Assembly (NCBI GenBank): GCA_033032865.1
Contig: JAWHQI010000612.1
Coordinates: 371,001 to 435,000, forward strand
Origin: Dactylorhiza incarnata
Lineage: Eukaryota; Streptophyta; Magnoliopsida; Asparagales; Orchidaceae
Direction: 5' to 3'
Length of the DNA: 64,000 bases
Below are positions 25,171-38,915 of this stretch, piece by piece. Both the position numbers and the translations under genes were made by a program. The notes under the pieces were generated by a model. It did no database searches and had not been told where the DNA came from. It worked only from the letters and a program-made list of their open reading frames with translations. Position 1 is the stretch's first letter, and each line of letters opens with the position of its first letter.

Positions 25171-25448
25171 GGCTCAATTCTCATCAAAGGGAGGTTGTGG
25201 GTTCGTGCCCCCCTCCAACAACCCGATGTGCCCTGTGGTAGGCCAGAGAGGGGTTGGGGTGTACGGCCTGCAGGCTTGTTGTTGACCAGTGGTGGTCAGG
25301 CTGAACCGGTGGGGCGCCAGTGTCCTAGGACGGGGCCAGTGACCCAGGATGGGCTTGGTCAGGCCGATCCCAGAATGGGCCTGGGCCGCCGGTGCCGACA
25401 GTTCCTGGGGCGGCAAGACCCGGTGAGGCTTGGGCCAGGACTGTTACA

Positions 25449-25453
25449 GATAA
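25449..25453. repeat. Target site duplication GATAA, right copy
   Basis: GATAA directly after the terminal CA of the 5S-derived cluster, followed by satellite. Confidence 0.7.
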
Positions 25454-28400
25454 AACCCTAAATAATCCCCTAGATAAACCCCTAGATAATCCCATAAATA
25501 ATTGCCTAGATAAAACCCTAGATAAACCTCATGATAAACCCCTATATAAACCCCTAGATAAACACCTAGATAAATTCCTAAATTAACTACTAGATAAACC
25601 CCTAGATAAATCTCTTGATAAACCCCTAGATAATCCCCTAGATAAACTCCTAGATAAATAGCTAAATAAACTCCTAGATGAAACCTAATCCCCTAGATAA
25701 TCCTTAGATAAACCACTAGATAAACCCCTAGATAAACCCTTAGATAAACTCTTAGATAAACCACTAAATAAACCCATAAACCACTAGATAAACCCCTACA
25801 TGAACCCCTAGATAAACTCCTTGATAAACACTTAGATAAATGCCTAAATAAATATATAGATAACCCCCTAAATAAACACATAGAAAAACCTCTAGATACA
25901 CCCCTAGTTAAATCTGTGGTCAACCCTTAGATAAACCCCTAGATAAATCTCTAGATAAACTCCTAGATAAACCCCCGGATAAACCCCTTCATAAACCCCT
26001 AGATAAACCCATAGATAAACCCTAGATAAACAGCTAAATAAACCCCTAGTAACCCCTAAATAAACCCCTAGATAAACTCCTAGTAAAACCAGTGATAGAC
26101 CCCTAGATAAATCCCATGATAAACCCTGAGATAAACCCCGAGATAAACCCCTGGATAAACCCCTAGATAAACCCCTAGATAAACTCCTATATGAATCCCT
26201 AGATAAACCCCTAGATAAACCCATAAATAAACCCCTAGAAAAACCCCTAGATAATCCCATAAATAATTGCCTAGATAAACCCCTAGACAAACTTCTTGAT
26301 AAACCCCTATATAAACCCATATATAAACCCCTAGATAAACCCCTAATAAACCACTAGATAAACCCCTAGATAAGCCTCTAGAAAATCCCCTAGATAAACC
26401 CCTAGATAAACCTCTAGATAAACCCCTAGATAAACTCAAATATAAACCCCTGGATAAACCCATAGATAAACTCGTAGATAAACCCATAGATAAACTCCTA
26501 GATAAACCCCTAGACAAACTCATAAACTCCTAGATAAACCCATATATGAACCCCTATATAACTCTTAAATAAATCACTAGATAAACATCTAAATAAATCT
26601 ATAAATAAACCCCTAGATACACCCCAAGACGAACCCCAAAACTAACCCCTTGTTAAATCTGTGATAAACCCTTAGATAAATCCATAGAAAAACCCCTAAA
26701 TAATCCCCTATATAAACCCCTAGATAATCCCTTGATAAACACCTAAGTAAACTCCTAGATAAACCCATAGTTAAACCCCTAGACAAACACCTAGATAAAC
26801 TAGTAGAAAAAATCCAAGATAAACTCCTAAATAAATTCCTAAATTAACCACTGCATAAACCCCTAGATAAACCCCTTGATAAACCTCTAGATAAACCCTT
26901 AAATAAAATCCGAGATAAACCGTTATTTAAACCCCTGATATACCCCTACATAAACCCCTGGATAAACTCCTAGTTAAACCCCTAGATAAATATATAAACC
27001 CCTAGATAAATCCCTAGATAAACCCCTAGATAAACCCCTAGATAAATACCTAAATAAATCTATAGATAAACCCCTAGACAAACCTCTAGATAAACCCCTA
27101 GTTAAATCTGTGATAAACCCTTAGATATATCCCTAAATAAACCCCTTGATAAACCCCAAGATAAACCCTTAAAACTCCTAAATAAACCTCTAGATAATCC
27201 CCTAGATAAACCCCAAGATTTACCCTTATATATACCCCATGATAAACCCCTAGATAAACCCTAAGATAAACCCTTACAAAAACCCTAGATAAACTCCTAG
27301 ATAAACCCATAAATAAACCCATAAACCATTATATAAACCCATAGATGAACCCCTAGATAAACCTCTATATACAGACCAAAATTAATCTATAGATAAACCC
27401 CTAAATGAACCCCTAGAAAAACCCATAGATAAACTCCTAGATAAACCCTTAGTAAAATCTGTGATAAACTCTTAGATAAACCCCTAGATAAACCCTTAGA
27501 TTTCCCCTTAGATAAATCCATTGATAAACCCCTAGAAAAACCCTAGATAAAGACCTAAATAAACCCATAGTAAACCCCTAGATAAACCCCAAGATAAACT
27601 CTAAGTTAAATTCGTGATAAACCCCTAGATATACCCATAGATAAACCCCAAGATAAACCCTAGATAAAACCCTAAATAAACCCCTAGATAAATCCCTGGA
27701 TAAACCCTTAAATAAATACCTAGATAAACCCCTAAAAATCCCTTAGATAATCGCCTAAATAAACCCCTTGATAAACTTCTTGATAAACCCCTAGATATAC
27801 CCCTAGATAAACTTCTAGATAAACCACTAGGTAAACCCATAGATTAACCCATTGATAAACCCCTAGATAAACTCCTAGATAAACCCCTAGATAAACTCCT
27901 AACTAATCCCCTAGATAATCCCCTAGATAAACCCATATATTAACCCCTAGATATACCCATAGATAAACCCTAAACCCATAGATAAACTCCTAGATAAACC
28001 CATTGATAAACTCCTAGATAAACCCCAAGATAAACTCATAAACTCCTAGATAAACCCCTAGATAACTCCTAAATAAATCACTAGATAAACACCTAAATAA
28101 ATCTATAGATAAACCCCTAGATACACCCCTAGACAAACCCAAAAAAAAACCCTTGTTAAATCTGTGATAAATCCTTAAATAAACCCATAGAAAAACCCCT
28201 AAATAATCCCCTAATATACCCCTAGATAATCCCTTGATAAACACCTAATAAACCCCTAGGTAACACTTAGGTAAACCCCTATATAAATCCCTAAATAAAC
28301 CCCTAAATAAACCCCTAAATAAACCTCTAAATAAACCCCAAGATAAACCCTTATATAAACCTCCTTGATAAACCTCTAGATAAGCCCCAAGATATACCCC

Positions 28401-31400
28401 TAGATAAACCCTTAGATAATCCCCTATATAAACTGCTAAATAAACCCCTAGATAAACCCATATATAAACCTCCTTGATAAACCCCTAAATAAGCCTAAAG
28501 ATATACCCCTAGATAAACCCTTAGATAATCCCCTATATAAACTGCTAGATAAACCCCTAGATAAACACATAAATAAACCCCTATATAAACCCATAAATAA
28601 ACCCCTAGATAAATGCATAGATAAACTCCTAGATAAACCCCTAAACCCATAGGTAAACCACTAGATAAACCCATTGATAAACCCCCAGATAAACCCCTAG
28701 AAAAACTCCTAGATAAACCCCTAGATAAACCCCTAACTAATCCCCTAGATAATCCCCTAGATAAACCCATATAAACCCTTAGATAAACCCATAGATAAAC
28801 TCCTAGATAAACCCCTAGATAAACTCATAAACTCCTAGATAAACCCCCTGGATGAACCCCTAGATAAACTCCTAGATCAATCCCTAGATAAACACCTAAA
28901 TATATCTATAGAAAACCCCTAGATTAAACCCTAGACAAACCCCATAATAAACCCCTTGTTAAATCTGTGATAAACCCTTAGATAAACCCATACATAAACC
29001 CATAAATAAACCCCTAGATAATCCCCCAGATAAACGCCTAGATAGACCTTAAGATAAACCCGTGTATAAACTACTAGATAAATTCCCATATAAACTCCTA
29101 GATAAACTCATCGATAAACCGCTAGATAAACCCTTGATAAACACCTAAATAAACCCCTAGGTAAAACCCTAGAACCCGTAGGTAAACCCCTATATAAACC
29201 CCTAAATAAACCTCTACATAAACCCCTATATATATAAAACCCTGGATAGAACCCTAGATAAGCCCCAAGATATACAGCTAGATAAACCCTTAGATAATCC
29301 TCTATATAAACTGCTAGATAAACCCCTAAATAAACACATTGATAAACCCCGAGATAAATCCACTGATAAACCCCCAGATAAACTCCTAGATAAAACCCTA
29401 GATAAACTCCTAGATAAACCCATAAATAAACCCCTAGATAAACCCATATACCCCTAGATAAACTCATAGATGAACACCTAGATAAACTCCTAGATACATC
29501 CCTAAATTAATTAATAGATAAACTCATAGATAAATTGATATAAAACCCCTAGATAAACCCCTAAATAAACTACTAGTTAAACCCGCAATAAACCCCTAGA
29601 TAAACCCATAGATAAACCCCCAAGATAAACACCTATATAAACCCCTAGATGAACCTCTTGACAAACTCATAGATAAACTCATAGATAAACCCCCAGATAA
29701 ACCCATAGATTAACTCCTAGATAAACCCCTAGATTAAATCCTAGATAAACACCTAGATAAACCCCTGAAAAATACCTAGATAAACTCATAGATATAACCC
29801 AAGATAATCCCCTAGATAATTCCCTAGATAAACCCCTAGATAAACTCCAATATTAACTCCTATATAAACCCCTAGATAACCCACTAGATAAACCCCTAGA
29901 TAAACATCTAGATAAACCCCTATATAAAACACTAGATAAACTCCTAGATAAACCCCTAGATAAACACTACTAGTTAAACCCGCGATAAACCCCTAGATAA
30001 ACCCATAGATAAACCCATAGATAAACCCCCTAGATAAACACCTATATAAACCCCTAGATGAACCTCTTGATAAACTCATAGATAAACCCATTGATAAACC
30101 CTCAGATAAACCCCTAGATTAACTCCTAGATAAACCACTAGATAAACTCCTAAATAAACACCTGGATAAACCCCTAGATAAACCCCTGAAAAATACCTAT
30201 ATAAACTCATAGATATAACCTAAGATAATCACCTAGATAATCCCCTATATAAACCCCTAGATAAACCTCAATATAAACTCCTAGATAAACTACTAGATAA
30301 ACCCCTACATAACCCACTAGATAAACCCCTAGATAAACCCCTATATAAAATACTAGATAAACTCCTAGATAAACCCCTAAAAACCATACACCCCTAGATA
30401 AACCCCTAGATGAACCCCTAGATAAACTCCTAGATAAATAACTAACTAAATTCACAAACAAACCTCTATATAAACTCTTAGACGAACCCCTCGATAAACC
30501 CCTAGATAAACTCCTAGTTAAATCTGTGATAAACCCTTAGATAAACCCACAAATAAACCCCTAGATAAACTCTTAAATTAACCCCAAGATAAACCCCTAG
30601 ATAAACACCTAGATAAACCCATGGACAAACCCCTAGATAAACCCCTAGATAAATCTATGTTAAACCCTTCGATAAACCCATTGATAAACCCTTAGATAAA
30701 CCACTAGATAAACCCCTAGATGAACCCCTAGATAAACTCCTAAATAAACTCATTGATAAACACCTAAGTAAATTTATAAATAAACCTCTTGATAAACACC
30801 TAGACGAACCCCTCGACAAACCCCTAGATAAACTCCTAGTTAAATCTTTGATAAATCCATAGATTAACCTATAGATAAACCCATAGATAAACTCCTAAAT
30901 AAACCCCCTTGATAAACCCCTATATAAACCCCTAAGATAAACCCCTAGATAAACTCCTAAATAAACCCCTTAGATAAACCCCTAGATAAACAATTAGATA
31001 AACACCTAGATAAACCCATAGATAAACTCCTTGATAAACCCCTAGATAAATTCCTAAATAAACTACTAGATAAACACCTAGAAAAACCCCTTGATAATCC
31101 CCTAGATAAACCCCTAGATAAACCTCTATATAAACTCCTTGATAAATCCCTAGATAAACCTCTAGAAAACCACCAGAAAGACCCCTAGATAAACCCATAA
31201 ACCCCTATATAAATCCATTCATGAACCCCTAGATAAACTCCTATATAAACACCTAGATAAACACCTACAAAAATCTATAGATAAACCCCTAGATAAATCT
31301 ATGATAAACACTTCGATAAACACAGATAAAACTTTAGCCCTAGATAAACACCTAAATAAACTCCTAGATAAACCCCTAAATAAATTCCTAAATAATTCCC

Positions 31401-34400
31401 TAGATAAACCCCTTGATAAACCCTAGATAATATCCTAGATAGCGCCCTAGATAAACCTCTAGATAAACTTCAAGATAAACCCCTAGATAAACCCTTAGAT
31501 AATACCCTAGATAAACCCTAAAATAAACCCTAGATAAACCCATAGAAAAACCACTAGATAAACCCTTGATAAACAACTAAATAAACACTAGGTAAACCCC
31601 TAGTTAAAAACCTAAATAAACCTCTAGATAAACCCCTAGATAAACCCTTATATAAACCTCTTAAATAAACTCATGGATAAACCCCAAGATATACCCCTAG
31701 ACAAACCCTTAGGTACTCCCCTATATAAACCCCTAGATAAATCTATAGAAAAATCCATGGATAACCTCTTCGATAAACCCCTAAATAAACCACTAGATAA
31801 ACCCCTAGATAAATTGATAGATAAACCCCTCGATAAATTTATATATAAACCTCTAGATAAACTATTAGTTAAACATGTGATAAATATCTAGATATACCCA
31901 TAGATAACCTCTAAGACAAACTCTTAGATAAACCCCTATATAAGCCCCTATATAAACCACTAGATAAAACCCTAGAAAAAATACTACATAAACCCCTAGC
32001 AAAATCCTCTAGAGACCCCTAGATAAACCCCTAGATAATCCCCTAGATAATCACCTAGATAAATCCTTAGATTGACCTCTAGATAAACCACTAGATAAAC
32101 CACTAAATAAACCCCTAGATAAACCCCTTGATAAACCCCTAGACAAACACCTAGATATACCCATATATAAACACCTAAATGAACCCTTAGATAAACTCCT
32201 AGATAAACCCCTAGATAAACACTTAAGTAGATCTATAGATAAGCCACTTGATAAACTCCTAGAAAAACTCCTAGATAAACCCATAGATAAACTCCTAGTT
32301 AAATTTATGATAAACTCTTAGAAAAACCTATTGATAAACCCCCTAGATAAACCCTCAAGATAAACCCCTAGATAAACTCCTAAATAAACCCATATCTAAA
32401 CCCTAAATAAACCCCTAGATAAATTTCTAGATAATCCCCTAGATCAACCCCTAGACAAACTCCTAGATAAACCCCTATATAAACCCATTGATGAAACCCT
32501 AGATAAACTCCTATAAAAACACCTAGATAAACAACTACATAAATCTATAGATAAACCCCTAGATAAACCCCTAAATAAATTACTAAATAATTCCCTAGAT
32601 AAACACCATGATAAACCCCTAGATAACCCCTGGATTAACCCATGGATTAACCCCTTCATAAACCCCTGGATAAATACATAGATAAACCCTTAGATAAACA
32701 CATAGATAAACCCCTAGATAAACACCTGGATAAACACCTAGATAAACACCTAGATAAACCCCTAGATAAACCCCTACATAAAACCCTAGATAAACCCCTT
32801 AAATAAACCCCTAGATAAACCCCTAGATAAGCCCCTAGATAATACCCCAGATAATCTCCTAGATAAACTCCTAGATAAACCTCTAGATGAACCCGTAGAT
32901 AAACCAGTAGATAAACCCCCAAATAAACCACTAGATGAAGCCTTAGATAAATTCCTAGATAAACCCCTAGATAAATACTTAAGTAGATCTATAGATAATC
33001 CACTAGATAAACGAATAGACAAACCCCAATATAAACCCCTCGATAAACTCCTAGTAAAGCGCTAATAACTCTTAGATAAACTCATAGATAAATCCCTAGA
33101 TAAACCCCTAGATAAACTTCTAATAAACTCCTAAATAAATCCCTAATCCTTTAGATAAACCCTTAGATTTACCCCTATATATACCCCTAGATAAACCCTT
33201 ACAAAAACCCTAGATAAACTCCTAGATAAACCCCTAAATAAACACATAAACCACTAGATAAACCCATAGATGAACCCCCTAGATAAACTCCTAGATAAAC
33301 CCCTAGATAAAAACCTAAATAAATCAATAGATAAACCCCAAAATGAACTCCTGGACAAACCCATAGATAAACTCCTAGATAAACCTCTAGTAAAATTTGT
33401 GATAAACTCTTATATAAACCTCTCGATAAACCTCTAGATAATCACCTAGATATCCCCTTAAATAAATCCATTGATAAACCCCTAGAAAAACCCTAGATAA
33501 ACACCTAAATAAACCCCTAGTAAACCCCTAGATAAACCCCCAGATAAACTCCAAGTTAAACCCGTGATAACCCCCTAGATATACCATAGTTAAACCCTAA
33601 GATAAACCCTTGGATAAACCTTAGATAAACCACCAAATAAACCCCTAGATAAACCCCTGAATAAACCCCTAAATAAACTTCTAGATAAACACCTAAAAAA
33701 TTCCTTAGATAATCGCCTAAATAAACCCCTTGATAAACCTCTTGATTAACCCCTAGATAAACCCCTAGATAAACTTCTAGATAAACCCCTAGATAAACCC
33801 ATAGATAAACCCATAGATAAACCCCTAGATAAACCCATAGATAAACCCCTAACTAATCCCCTAGATAATGCCCTAGATAAACCTCTAGATAAACCCATAT
33901 ATAAACCCCTAGATAAACTCATTGATAAACACCTAGATAAGCCCCTAGATAAACTCATAAACTCTTAGATAAACCCCTAGATGAACACCCTCTAGATAAA
34001 CTCCTAGATAAATCCCAAGATAAACACCTAAATATTTTTATAGAAAAACCCCTTGATACAACCCTAGACAAACCCCATAATAAACCTCTTGTTAAATCTA
34101 TGATAAACCCTTAGATAAACCCATACATAAACCCTAGATAATCCCATATATAAACGCCTAGATAGACCTCAAGATAAACCCATGTATAAACCCCTAAATA
34201 AACTCCCATATAAACTCCTAGATAAACTCATAGATAAACTGCTAGATAAACCCTTGATAAACACCTAAATAAACCCATAGGTAAAACCCTAGGTAACCCT
34301 TAGGTAAACCCCTATATAAACCCCTAAATAAACCCATACATAAATCCATATATATAAACCCTTAGATAGAACCCTAGATAACCCCCAAGATATACCCCTA

Positions 34401-34461
34401 GATAAACCCTTATATAATCCCCTATATAAACTGCTAGATAAATCCACTGATAAACCCCCAG

Positions 34462-34466
34462 ATAAA
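34462..34466. repeat. Target site duplication ATAAA, left copy
   Basis: ATAAA directly before the LTR; repeated at 40549-40553. The unoccupied paralogous site at 45819-45823 has a single ATAAA at the equivalent point. Confidence 0.85.
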
Positions 34467-35873
34467 TGATGCGCAAATCTCGCACACCGCTATAGGCGGT
34501 AGCTAGACTGCGGCACGAAATGGCAGTGTACCGATCATTCAAGTAATATAAAACGAGGAGTAATCCCCGAGTATCGAATCTCTCAAGGAACACAGTAAGG
34601 TGGAGTTAGCGTTCGAGGAAGGACTTGAGATTGAAGTCCTTTATGTCGGATGAATGCGGAAACGGGGGATTTGGATTGTGAAAAATAAAAAGAAAATGTT
34701 ACAACTACTCCTATGCAGGCCTTGAGCGCACTGCTTCACCGGGCGGATGGATTACTACACGGGCCGCTATGCACCGATTCGCTACGCGGATGGAAGAGAA
34801 GGCAAGCGGATGGACTGGTTCGCACCGGCGGAATGAGGGTCGCAAGCATCTCGTCACAAAGCTCACACATAGCAATTGCTAGTGCAGCCAAACCACACAC
34901 TCACACCATAAATACCACAAGAACTCACCTCAAGCACTCATACACAAATAATAACATTGCATAACAATGAAATAACTATTAAATCAAGTGCAGAGTACAA
35001 ACATCATCATAAATAGAAGATTACACTACAAGCAACAATAACCTAAGAAGAGAAACATGCAAGAGATACAACCGAATCCGGAGGCTTGCTGTAGATTCAC
35101 GGTAGGAATCGTCGGGTTGTCAATCCGCGTCCTAGCTCGGTCTCAGCTATCGTCCGGGGTAGAGGAGGGCTGTCACTTCCTCCCAATGGACCCGTCTTCT
35201 CCGGTAAGCTACAATCCGGCCACGTCCGTTGCGAAGAACTCCTAGCTTGGCGATGAAGATGAGTGTAGAATCCTCTCCCTAAAGCACTTGGATGATGCGA
35301 GGTGGCCTCGGGCAAAAGGTCGAGGAAGAAGTGAAGAAACGGAGCTGGAACTCCCCTTGCGGCGGAAGAAATCACGAAATTGAAATCTGTCCAAAAAACC
35401 TAAAAATCGCAGTTTAAATAGAAAAGTTGCAGAATTTGTTCATGCACGATCAAACGCACGACCGTGCGTTTAAACGCACGACCAGAATCCGAAAGCTGTT
35501 TTGGGCCATAAATGAACGCGCACGATCGCATCCGACCGTGCGTGAGTAAAACGCAGGACCGTGCGATTCATGCAGACATGAAAACTGGGCAATATTGATG
35601 ATCTACCCACATGCACAGCACCAAACAGCACCCACACAGCTGGGAATACTCTTCCAGCTCAATCCAAATGCATAAAAAGGGTTGGGGAGCACCCTGTGCT
35701 TACCCCCAACAAACATAGTGCGCAATTGCACACTAAATTAGGCCCAAAGAGTGCACTTTGTGAAGAAATGTGTTCAAGCGAAGTTTAAGCGATAATGAAC
35801 TAAAAGATAAGTGCAAATGCCTGAAAACTAGCCCAGATGAGTCTGAAAAAGTGTATATAAATGGGACTCATCA
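34467..35873 (-). repeat. 3' LTR of the Ty3/gypsy-type element
   Basis: 1407 bp, nearly identical to 39149-40548. A CpG-rich stretch at 35445-35575 has inverted copies of ACGCACGACCGTGCGT-type motifs. The other LTR lacks about 7 bp near 40307 that is present here (in the CAGCACCCACACAGC stretch near 35627-35641). Confidence 0.93.
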
Positions 35874-35884
35874 CACCCCCAGAC
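35874..35884 (-). other. Polypurine tract
   Basis: The minus strand reads GTCTGGGGGTG directly before the 3' LTR, the usual form in Tat/Athila-group elements. Confidence 0.75.
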
Positions 35885-37686
35885 TTACCTATTTGCGCGT
35901 CCCGAGCAAACAAATCCGGCGGAGTAGGAAAAGCATAGCTAGCCAAAAAATTGCAAACATGGAATAGAATGCGAAGTTGCATACTTGTGTGCATAGAAGT
36001 TCATTAGAAGAAGTTTCTACATATGATAGCTAATTTATAAAAGTGTAAATGCGTAAAAAGAAATTTATTTTTACTCAAAAATGGAATGTTGGTGAATCGC
36101 GAGGTCACGCGCAGTACGAAAGTAAGCAAGTCGCGAAGGTGAATGTTACCCAAGACCGGAACTCGGAATTATCTCCGTTGAAATCCATCAACGTCGAGAA
36201 CCATAAGCTCGCTCGGTCACACTCTCTCCACCGCGCTAGTGAACTCACAAGACGAATTGATAGGACTTTAGGTTTACATGAGGCTTGGGTTACGGTTTGG
36301 AATGCAAAGATAAACGTGAAGGCTAATCGCAACCCAATTGAGCACACAAAAATGCTAAATCATAGCAGCCTCAATAATACACGTGTAACACACCCCCACA
36401 CATGACTTTGAAACCGGGTGTGCACACGGCCTACAACAATCAATACCATTTAGATGTTTCAATTAAAACGCTGGGGGTATACATCTATTTTTTTCTTTGC
36501 TTTTCTTTTTCTTTTCTTTTCATCCCCAGATCTAATAGCACAATTTTCAGCACATGGACATTTTTAAAACTTCCACATCAACACTGAAGTTTCGCATCAC
36601 CGCACCGCATTGGAAAATTACAATTCATAAATGCTTTTAGCTTAATTTTTGGTTGCGATAATAGGATTAGCTTTTAGGCCTTGGTGAAGTATGGTGGAGC
36701 TGAATCAAAAGATCGGGTAGGCACAAAATGGGCTAGCAATGGTTAGTGTATAGGAATGGTAAAACAAGGCTCAAGCTTGCCAAATAGATGGCCTACGTCA
36801 CACTCAACTTGCAAATCGTTCGCACCCATGCTTCGAGAGTCGCTTGGGGCAAGTTCTTAGCCCCCGAGAAAGGTAATCCTTCCTCCCAACTCGAGCAACA
36901 CGAACCTCGCATTCGCTTACACACAATACCACGCTACCACTAGATTCAACCACATTCACCATTTTGAGTAAAATAAACTAAAATCTACGCAAATCTACTA
37001 ATTATAAATTAGAAGCATAAATAGAAACTAATTCTACTCAAATCCCTATGCAAACACGAGTACTCAACTAGAGCACTGCAGGAGTCAACATTCCACTCCA
37101 TCTTGCAATTATTTTGGCTAATACAGCAATTTCTACATCACAACCAAGAATTGAACATACAGGAGCATACAAACAAGCGAGTGCGCGCTAAAGTGGGTGT
37201 AGTGGTGTGCGGTGAAGATGAACAAATACTATAAATGAAATAAAATACTCCTAGCATGCACTGAGATGTGCCCGTGCAGTGGGTATCACATAGTGGCTCT
37301 CCCCCAGACTTAATCTAAGCAATAGACAAAAATGATGTAAACATGAAAATTAAATAAAAGACTAGGGGGAAGAAAAGTTACCCATGCTCAGAAATGAGCA
37401 TACCAGAAGATTGGCGATAATACTGCAATGGAAATCCAAGTCCGTCACCAAAAGATCACCACCCTACAAAAAGGACGCACCAAGCAATAGCAAAAATAAT
37501 ATATTAAGGCATTAGCGGATTAGAAAAATAAGCATAACAACCAAAACAGGGTTGTCTCCCAGTAGCGCTTTTGTTTACCGTCCTTAAGCTGGACTAAATA
37601 CCTGTATTAAGCAGTTTAAAAGATTGTCTAAGCATAAAAGCAAAAGTTAATAAATCCTAATTATTATTACATACTCAGCAAAATAA
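35885..37686 (-). other. Interior of the Ty3/gypsy-type element without a gene
   Basis: 1.8 kb between the purine tract and the zinc-knuckle ORF. Only short frames occur (up to 118 codons), with no recognised domain on either strand. C-rich tracts on the + strand recur near 36391 and 37300. Probably a relic of a lost coding region or non-coding packaging sequence. Confidence 0.5.
37298..37310 (-). other. Internal polypurine-tract-like copy
   Basis: The minus strand reads AGTCTGGGGGAGA, resembling the terminal purine tract, 1.4 kb inside the element. It may be a central priming site or a scar of recombination between related elements. Confidence 0.4.
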
Positions 37687-38915
37687 TCAACTATAAGTTG
37701 ATTTAAAGTAGTAACTGCAAATAAAAGAAATGGGTCCGAAGACCCAACAACAGCAGTCAAGAGGATCAGGAGCTTTCCATCTCCAAATTTCATCTTTCTT
37801 CATCCTCTTCCTCTCCTCCAATCTGCGGTCATGGATGAAGTAGCGTTTTCCACCCTGCACCCAGTCATTCAAGGAAAACGCAGGCAATGATGATGAGGTG
37901 GAATAGGCGATTGAATTCATCATTGCCATTTGCTCTTCCTTCAAAGACTGCCACACAGAATTACCCAAAATGGGTCCACGATCTCATGCACCTGCAGGGG
38001 GATATATGAAACATCGGAAATTAAAGCAGGAGGGGAAGCAGGAAGGATGAATTTATCAATATTAGCATAAAAAGAAAGAGGATTAGGAAATAAACTAGAT
38101 GAAGAACTAAAAGAATCAAACAAAGGAGAAGTGGCCCCGGTGCCACTCCTGGCAGGTTCCACAAAAGACTCATTGTCGACCGCATTAAGAGCACTGTAGG
38201 AAGAATATGAGCAGCTAGGAACTTCAATGATGAGTTGGACCTTCTCCTCCGGTGATGAGGTAGAAACCTCATCACTAAGGAAAATGTCCTCCTCAGTGCA
38301 ACTCAGCATAGCTTCAGGCTCCATAGGCTTATCCTGCACATCTAAAAACTCGGCAATAAGAGCAGAAGACACATGCATACTGATACAGGAAAATATCTGA
38401 GTAGAAATAGGACTCAAGATAGAGTCCGATAGGAGTGAAGAAATATCCCCAGATACAGAATCCACAGGAAAGGATGGCACCAAAGAGGAAGAAAACTCCA
38501 AAATGTCATCGTAGTGATCAACAGCGACGCTGATCGACGCATTCGTTGTGCTCCCAAGATGACCCGGGGGCCTAATGTATGTGTCATCAGCGATGGAAGG
38601 AGCGGCGGCATAGGAAGGCAGTGGAATTGTGATAAGTGATGGCTCATCATCCTCTCCCAATTGCAATTTCCATTGCTCACAGTCCTTCAGCACGTGATCA
38701 AGACTTTGACAACACAAGCAGCGCTTCCCGGTAGGTTTTGACTGTAGAAAAGCCAGACCACCCGGTGAAGGCGATCCTCGCGATGGGGACGCATACTTAT
38801 AATACGTAGATCCATAGTATGAACTACACGGATTATAATTATGGCTTCTTAAATGGCACTCATCACTAGAGTGACTAGACGCTCTATACCACCTACATTG
38901 TTGATAAGCAGACAT
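37687..38915 (-). pseudogene. Retroelement zinc-knuckle protein, frameshifted
   Basis: The main frame is 37941-38915 (324 aa). A CCHC knuckle has perfect C-X2-C-X4-H-X4-C spacing at Cys66, Cys69, His74 and Cys79. A second, degenerate copy at Cys7-His15-Cys20 has Tyr10 in place of the second Cys. The rest is Ser/Pro/acidic-rich and of unknown fold. The frame ends just after DPFW; in another minus frame, 37687-37968 continues with NSVWQSLKEEQM and a basic stretch. This suggests a frameshift near 37960 in a TTTTGGGT run; the intact product would be about 400 aa. The knuckles suggest RNA binding, as in Gag nucleocapsid, but no capsid homology is recognised. Whether the frameshift is a mutation or programmed cannot be told from one copy. 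Confidence 0.6.

Larger units (their letters stand above)
23699..25448. mobile_element. Palindromic cluster of 5S rRNA-derived element units (Cassandra-like or SINE-like)
   Basis: GC-rich 1750-bp insertion in the AT-rich satellite, starting TGTAACAG and ending CTGTTACA, flanked by GATAA at 23694-23698 and 25449-25453. It contains five related units of up to about 375 bp: minus (23699-24070), plus (about 24082-24457), minus and truncated (about 24471-24736), minus (about 24737-25060), and plus (about 25073-25448). Full units contain a segment matching about two thirds of plant 5S rRNA, including its internal promoter. TG...CA ends and a 5-bp duplication suggest the Cassandra class of small LTR retrotransposons, which carry 5S sequence in their LTRs. 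Inverted units without a recognisable interior are not typical of Cassandra, so a 5S-derived SINE or fold-back element is an alternative. No protein is encoded. Confidence 0.7.
25449..34466. repeat. Degenerate 12-bp satellite, block 3
   Basis: 9.0 kb of the CCCCTAGATAAA array, same orientation. It shares ordered unusual monomers with 53-60 kb (for example 25693-25923 with 53400-53657, and 27098-27322 with 55950-56130) and with 41-46 kb (32656-33022 with 44003-44393). A landmark with AAACCACCAGAAAGA lies near 31161. No gene seen. Confidence 0.95.

Noticed and set aside
23564..25461. Frames of 63-106 codons rich in Pro, Arg and Gly in the 5S-derived cluster
   Set aside because: GC-rich non-coding element; near-identical frames appear on both strands because units are inverted. 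No domain.
34713..35375. Frames in the Ty3/gypsy-type LTR, repeated at 39395-39997
   Set aside because: Duplicated only because of the LTR pair; no domain or start context of note.
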